Positions 19,487-21,113 of a DNA stretch of 21,113 nt are shown here, piece after piece. A program made the position numbers and the translations under genes. The stretch spans positions 1 to 21,113 of IMG/VR virus record IMGVR_UViG_3300030329_001584; one strand, written 5' to 3'. Below the pieces are notes generated by a model. The model saw nothing but the letters and a program-made list of their open reading frames with translations, was not told the DNA's origin and made no database searches. Every line of letters begins with the position of its first letter. The stretch's first letter is position 1. Origin of the DNA: a virus.

Positions 19487-21113
19487 CTATTTAAGTTTTT
19501 CAATTCTGACATTGGCGTATATTTCATTTACCCCAAAGCTATCATTCTGACCCAAATCATTAGTGGAGTTTGTATTACTAACTCTATAATGTAATTCAAA
19601 ATTAGTATTCGCTGTAATAACAAAACTTCCATTAAGTGAAGCAAATGGTCCCGTCCCTGCCGATGCACTAATATAGCTAGACATTCCTATAACTACATCT
19701 TTGCTATTAGATGTATCGTACAACTTTATTCTAGTAAGGTTAGTATTCATAAAGTGCGCTTGAGCAAAGATAGTGTAATGACCAGGTTGAAGTTGAAATG
19801 TGTTTGAAGATAATGAGTTTAAAAACCAACTGTCGCCAGACACAGTGTTCAATGTTCTTGGATACCAATTGCTTCCAGAACTACTAGCGCCTCCCCCAAG
19901 TGTCCCACTTGACCTTTGATCTGTTAAGAATAGAACCGCAGGCTTAATAACAGCAGCAGTAGGTCCACTTGGTGGTTTCCTATAGTCAGTACCCTGCCTT
20001 ACTACTGTCAACATCATGTTGTGTACATCGTTAGCAGTCTGCGCCCCACTTGATTGGTTAACAGAACTGATTACACAGTTAGAAGAACTGTGAGAAACAA
20101 CCTGCCCAATTCTACCATGACTAGTAGTAGAATCTACTGTTACCTGTACAGCAGGAGCTACACTAAAGAACCCTGACTTATAAGTAATCGTCCACTGCCC
20201 ACTATCTGTACCACCCTGAGAAATACTTTCAATGAAGTCTGCACTCGTAGTGGATATTGATGTCCCTGAGATTACCGCACTATAAGTATTCTCATACTCA
20301 GAGAAATCTACCAGAGGCATACTAAGGACTGGATTAAAAGTAGCTGAGCATCCGGCTATTGGGGCTTCGAAATCTGCGGTAAGAGCAAAAGTTGCATATC
20401 CGGCCAACGGGAACATTGCCGATCCCCAGACACCATCGTCGCCATGTCGCGAGAGAAACACCCGAAACTGCGTTGCCGAATAAGGAACAATAAAGCCTGT
20501 AGCTGATTGATCTGACCACGATCCAGAAGCTGAACCAAGACCTACACCTCCAGTGTTCCAAACGCCATAGCCTTCTGCTGTAGTATAGGTAGATACTTTT
20601 GCAAGATCAAAACTAAGACCCGCAGGCAATGTAACTAGATAATCCGTACTAGACCCAGAAGCTGCTGGTGAACTAATATTTGCTTGGGCGTACTCAATCC
20701 TAAACTGATAATTAGGTCCATTTCTTCTATACCAAATTTTATCTTTTGTATTTCCATTTGGCTTGGTCGGACTGCCATTTGTTCCGGTTAGAACTATTTC
20801 CCCTCCATCAATCCAATCCGTAAAGATCTCATCTTGGGAATTTAGCAGCACCACATCGTTGACTAGTGGGGTAGCTGTAAGGGTCATCGTTCCATATCGG
20901 CCGTTTTTATGCTTAAGCTTTGCCCAAATGTAATCATCTTTTGCCAGATTGATTGAACAGGTTGACTCATTAAAACTTACAGTTCCTGCTACTGGGCCCT
21001 GAAACCCAATAATTTCTTCACTAGAATTAAGTATGTGAAGCTCTCCGCTAGCTGTGCCATCACCCGATATCGTAAAATTTAGTGTTATATTTTCTTTAGC
21101 TTTAATCCCTGAA
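19487..21113 (-). CDS. Tail-fibre / receptor-binding-type structural protein (5' end outside the window)
   Basis: The frame is open from the stop at 19487 to the window edge, giving at least 541 residues. The Met at 20887 is internal: the preceding 75 codons read as beta-rich coding sequence (for example KENITLNFTISGDGTASGEL and DDYIWAKLKHKNGRYGT), and no SD precedes it. The protein is rich in Ser, Thr, Gly and Asn with many short strands. The last 140 residues (LQPGHYTIFAQAHFMNT, GSFVITANTNFELHYRVSNT, NEIYANVRIEKLK) look like a C1q/TNF-type jelly-roll head used for receptor binding. That fold is inferred from the pattern. It probably determines host range. Confidence 0.72.
   Translation of the reverse strand, partial: SGIKAKENITLNFTISGDGTASGELHILNSSEEIIGFQGPVAGTVSFNESTCSINLAKDDYIWAKLKHKNGRYGTMTLTATPLVNDVVLLNSQDEIFTDWIDGGEIVLTGTNGSPTKPNGNTKDKIWYRRNGPNYQFRIEYAQANISSPAASGSSTDYLVTLPAGLSFDLAKVSTYTTAEGYGVWNTGGVGLGSASGSWSDQSATGFIVPYSATQFRVFLSRHGDDGVWGSAMFPLAGYATFALTADFEAPIAGCSATFNPVLSMPLVDFSEYENTYSAVISGTSISTTSADFIESISQGGTDSGQWTITYKSGFFSVAPAVQVTVDSTTSHGRIGQVVSHSSSNCVISSVNQSSGAQTANDVHNMMLTVVRQGTDYRKPPSGPTAAVIKPAVLFLTDQRSSGTLGGGASSSGSNWYPRTLNTVSGDSWFLNSLSSNTFQLQPGHYTIFAQAHFMNTNLTRIKLYDTSNSKDVVIGMSSYISASAGTGPFASLNGSFVITANTNFELHYRVSNTNSTNDLGQNDSFGVNEIYANVRIEKLK

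Noticed and set aside
1-21113. CRISPR array, insertion sequence, integrase, att site or retroelement
   Set aside because: No repeat-spacer pattern, transposase, recombinase, reverse transcriptase or core-site repeat was seen on either strand.

Overview
This window is part of the genome of a tailed double-stranded DNA phage with podovirus-type virion genes. The terminase pair, the head-tail connector type portal, scaffold, capsid and a start resembling a tail-tubular A protein lie in order on one strand. A replication module with a family A DNA polymerase lies on the other strand. Purine-rich Shine-Dalgarno (SD) sites, stop-start overlaps (ATGA, TGATG) and an M15 peptidase endolysin point to a Gram-negative bacterial host. 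Base composition is AT-leaning by eye. No integrase, tRNA, CRISPR array, insertion sequence or RNA polymerase gene is visible, so the phage looks lytic, but the window does not cover the whole genome.

Layout. Positions 6945 down to 1 (minus strand) form the packaging and head operon: twin zinc-ribbon protein, small and large terminase, an unknown basic protein, portal, a Bbp19-like small protein, scaffold, major capsid protein, a probable head-decoration protein, a terminator, and the first 19 codons of a probable tail-tubular A gene. Positions 6946-7632 are a non-coding divergent control region. It holds a good sigma70-type minus-strand promoter with a palindrome in its spacer, a GC-rich patch of short repeats, an AT-rich stretch, and a cluster of TTGAC boxes facing the early genes. 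Positions 7633-17569 (plus strand) hold five small unrecognised or barely recognised early genes separated by structured leaders, then a primase-helicase, an SF2/SNF2-like helicase, two small unknown proteins, a possible ssDNA-binding protein, a terminator, a 50-residue ribbon-helix-helix protein, DNA polymerase A and a VRR-NUC nuclease. Positions 21113 down to 17562 (minus strand) hold a tail-fibre-like protein that runs off the window, a small downstream protein, and a lysis cassette: a lysine-rich micro-protein, a membrane/coiled-coil protein, the M15 endolysin, and three small proteins, two of which overlap in different frames.

How it works together. The primase-helicase opens and primes DNA, polymerase A copies it, and the putative ssDNA-binding protein, SF2 helicase and VRR-NUC nuclease support replication or recombination. 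The terminase pair packages DNA through the portal into a scaffold-built capsid. The lysis cassette releases progeny.

The most interesting signals are regulatory. They are an operator-like palindrome inside the late promoter with a second copy about five helical turns away, iteron-like repeats, a repeated leader element ahead of early genes, a 12-bp inverted repeat bracketing the first early gene and covering its SD, two copies of a parS-like near-palindrome inside unrelated genes, and a small ribbon-helix-helix gene behind a perfect 14-bp palindrome and a terminator.
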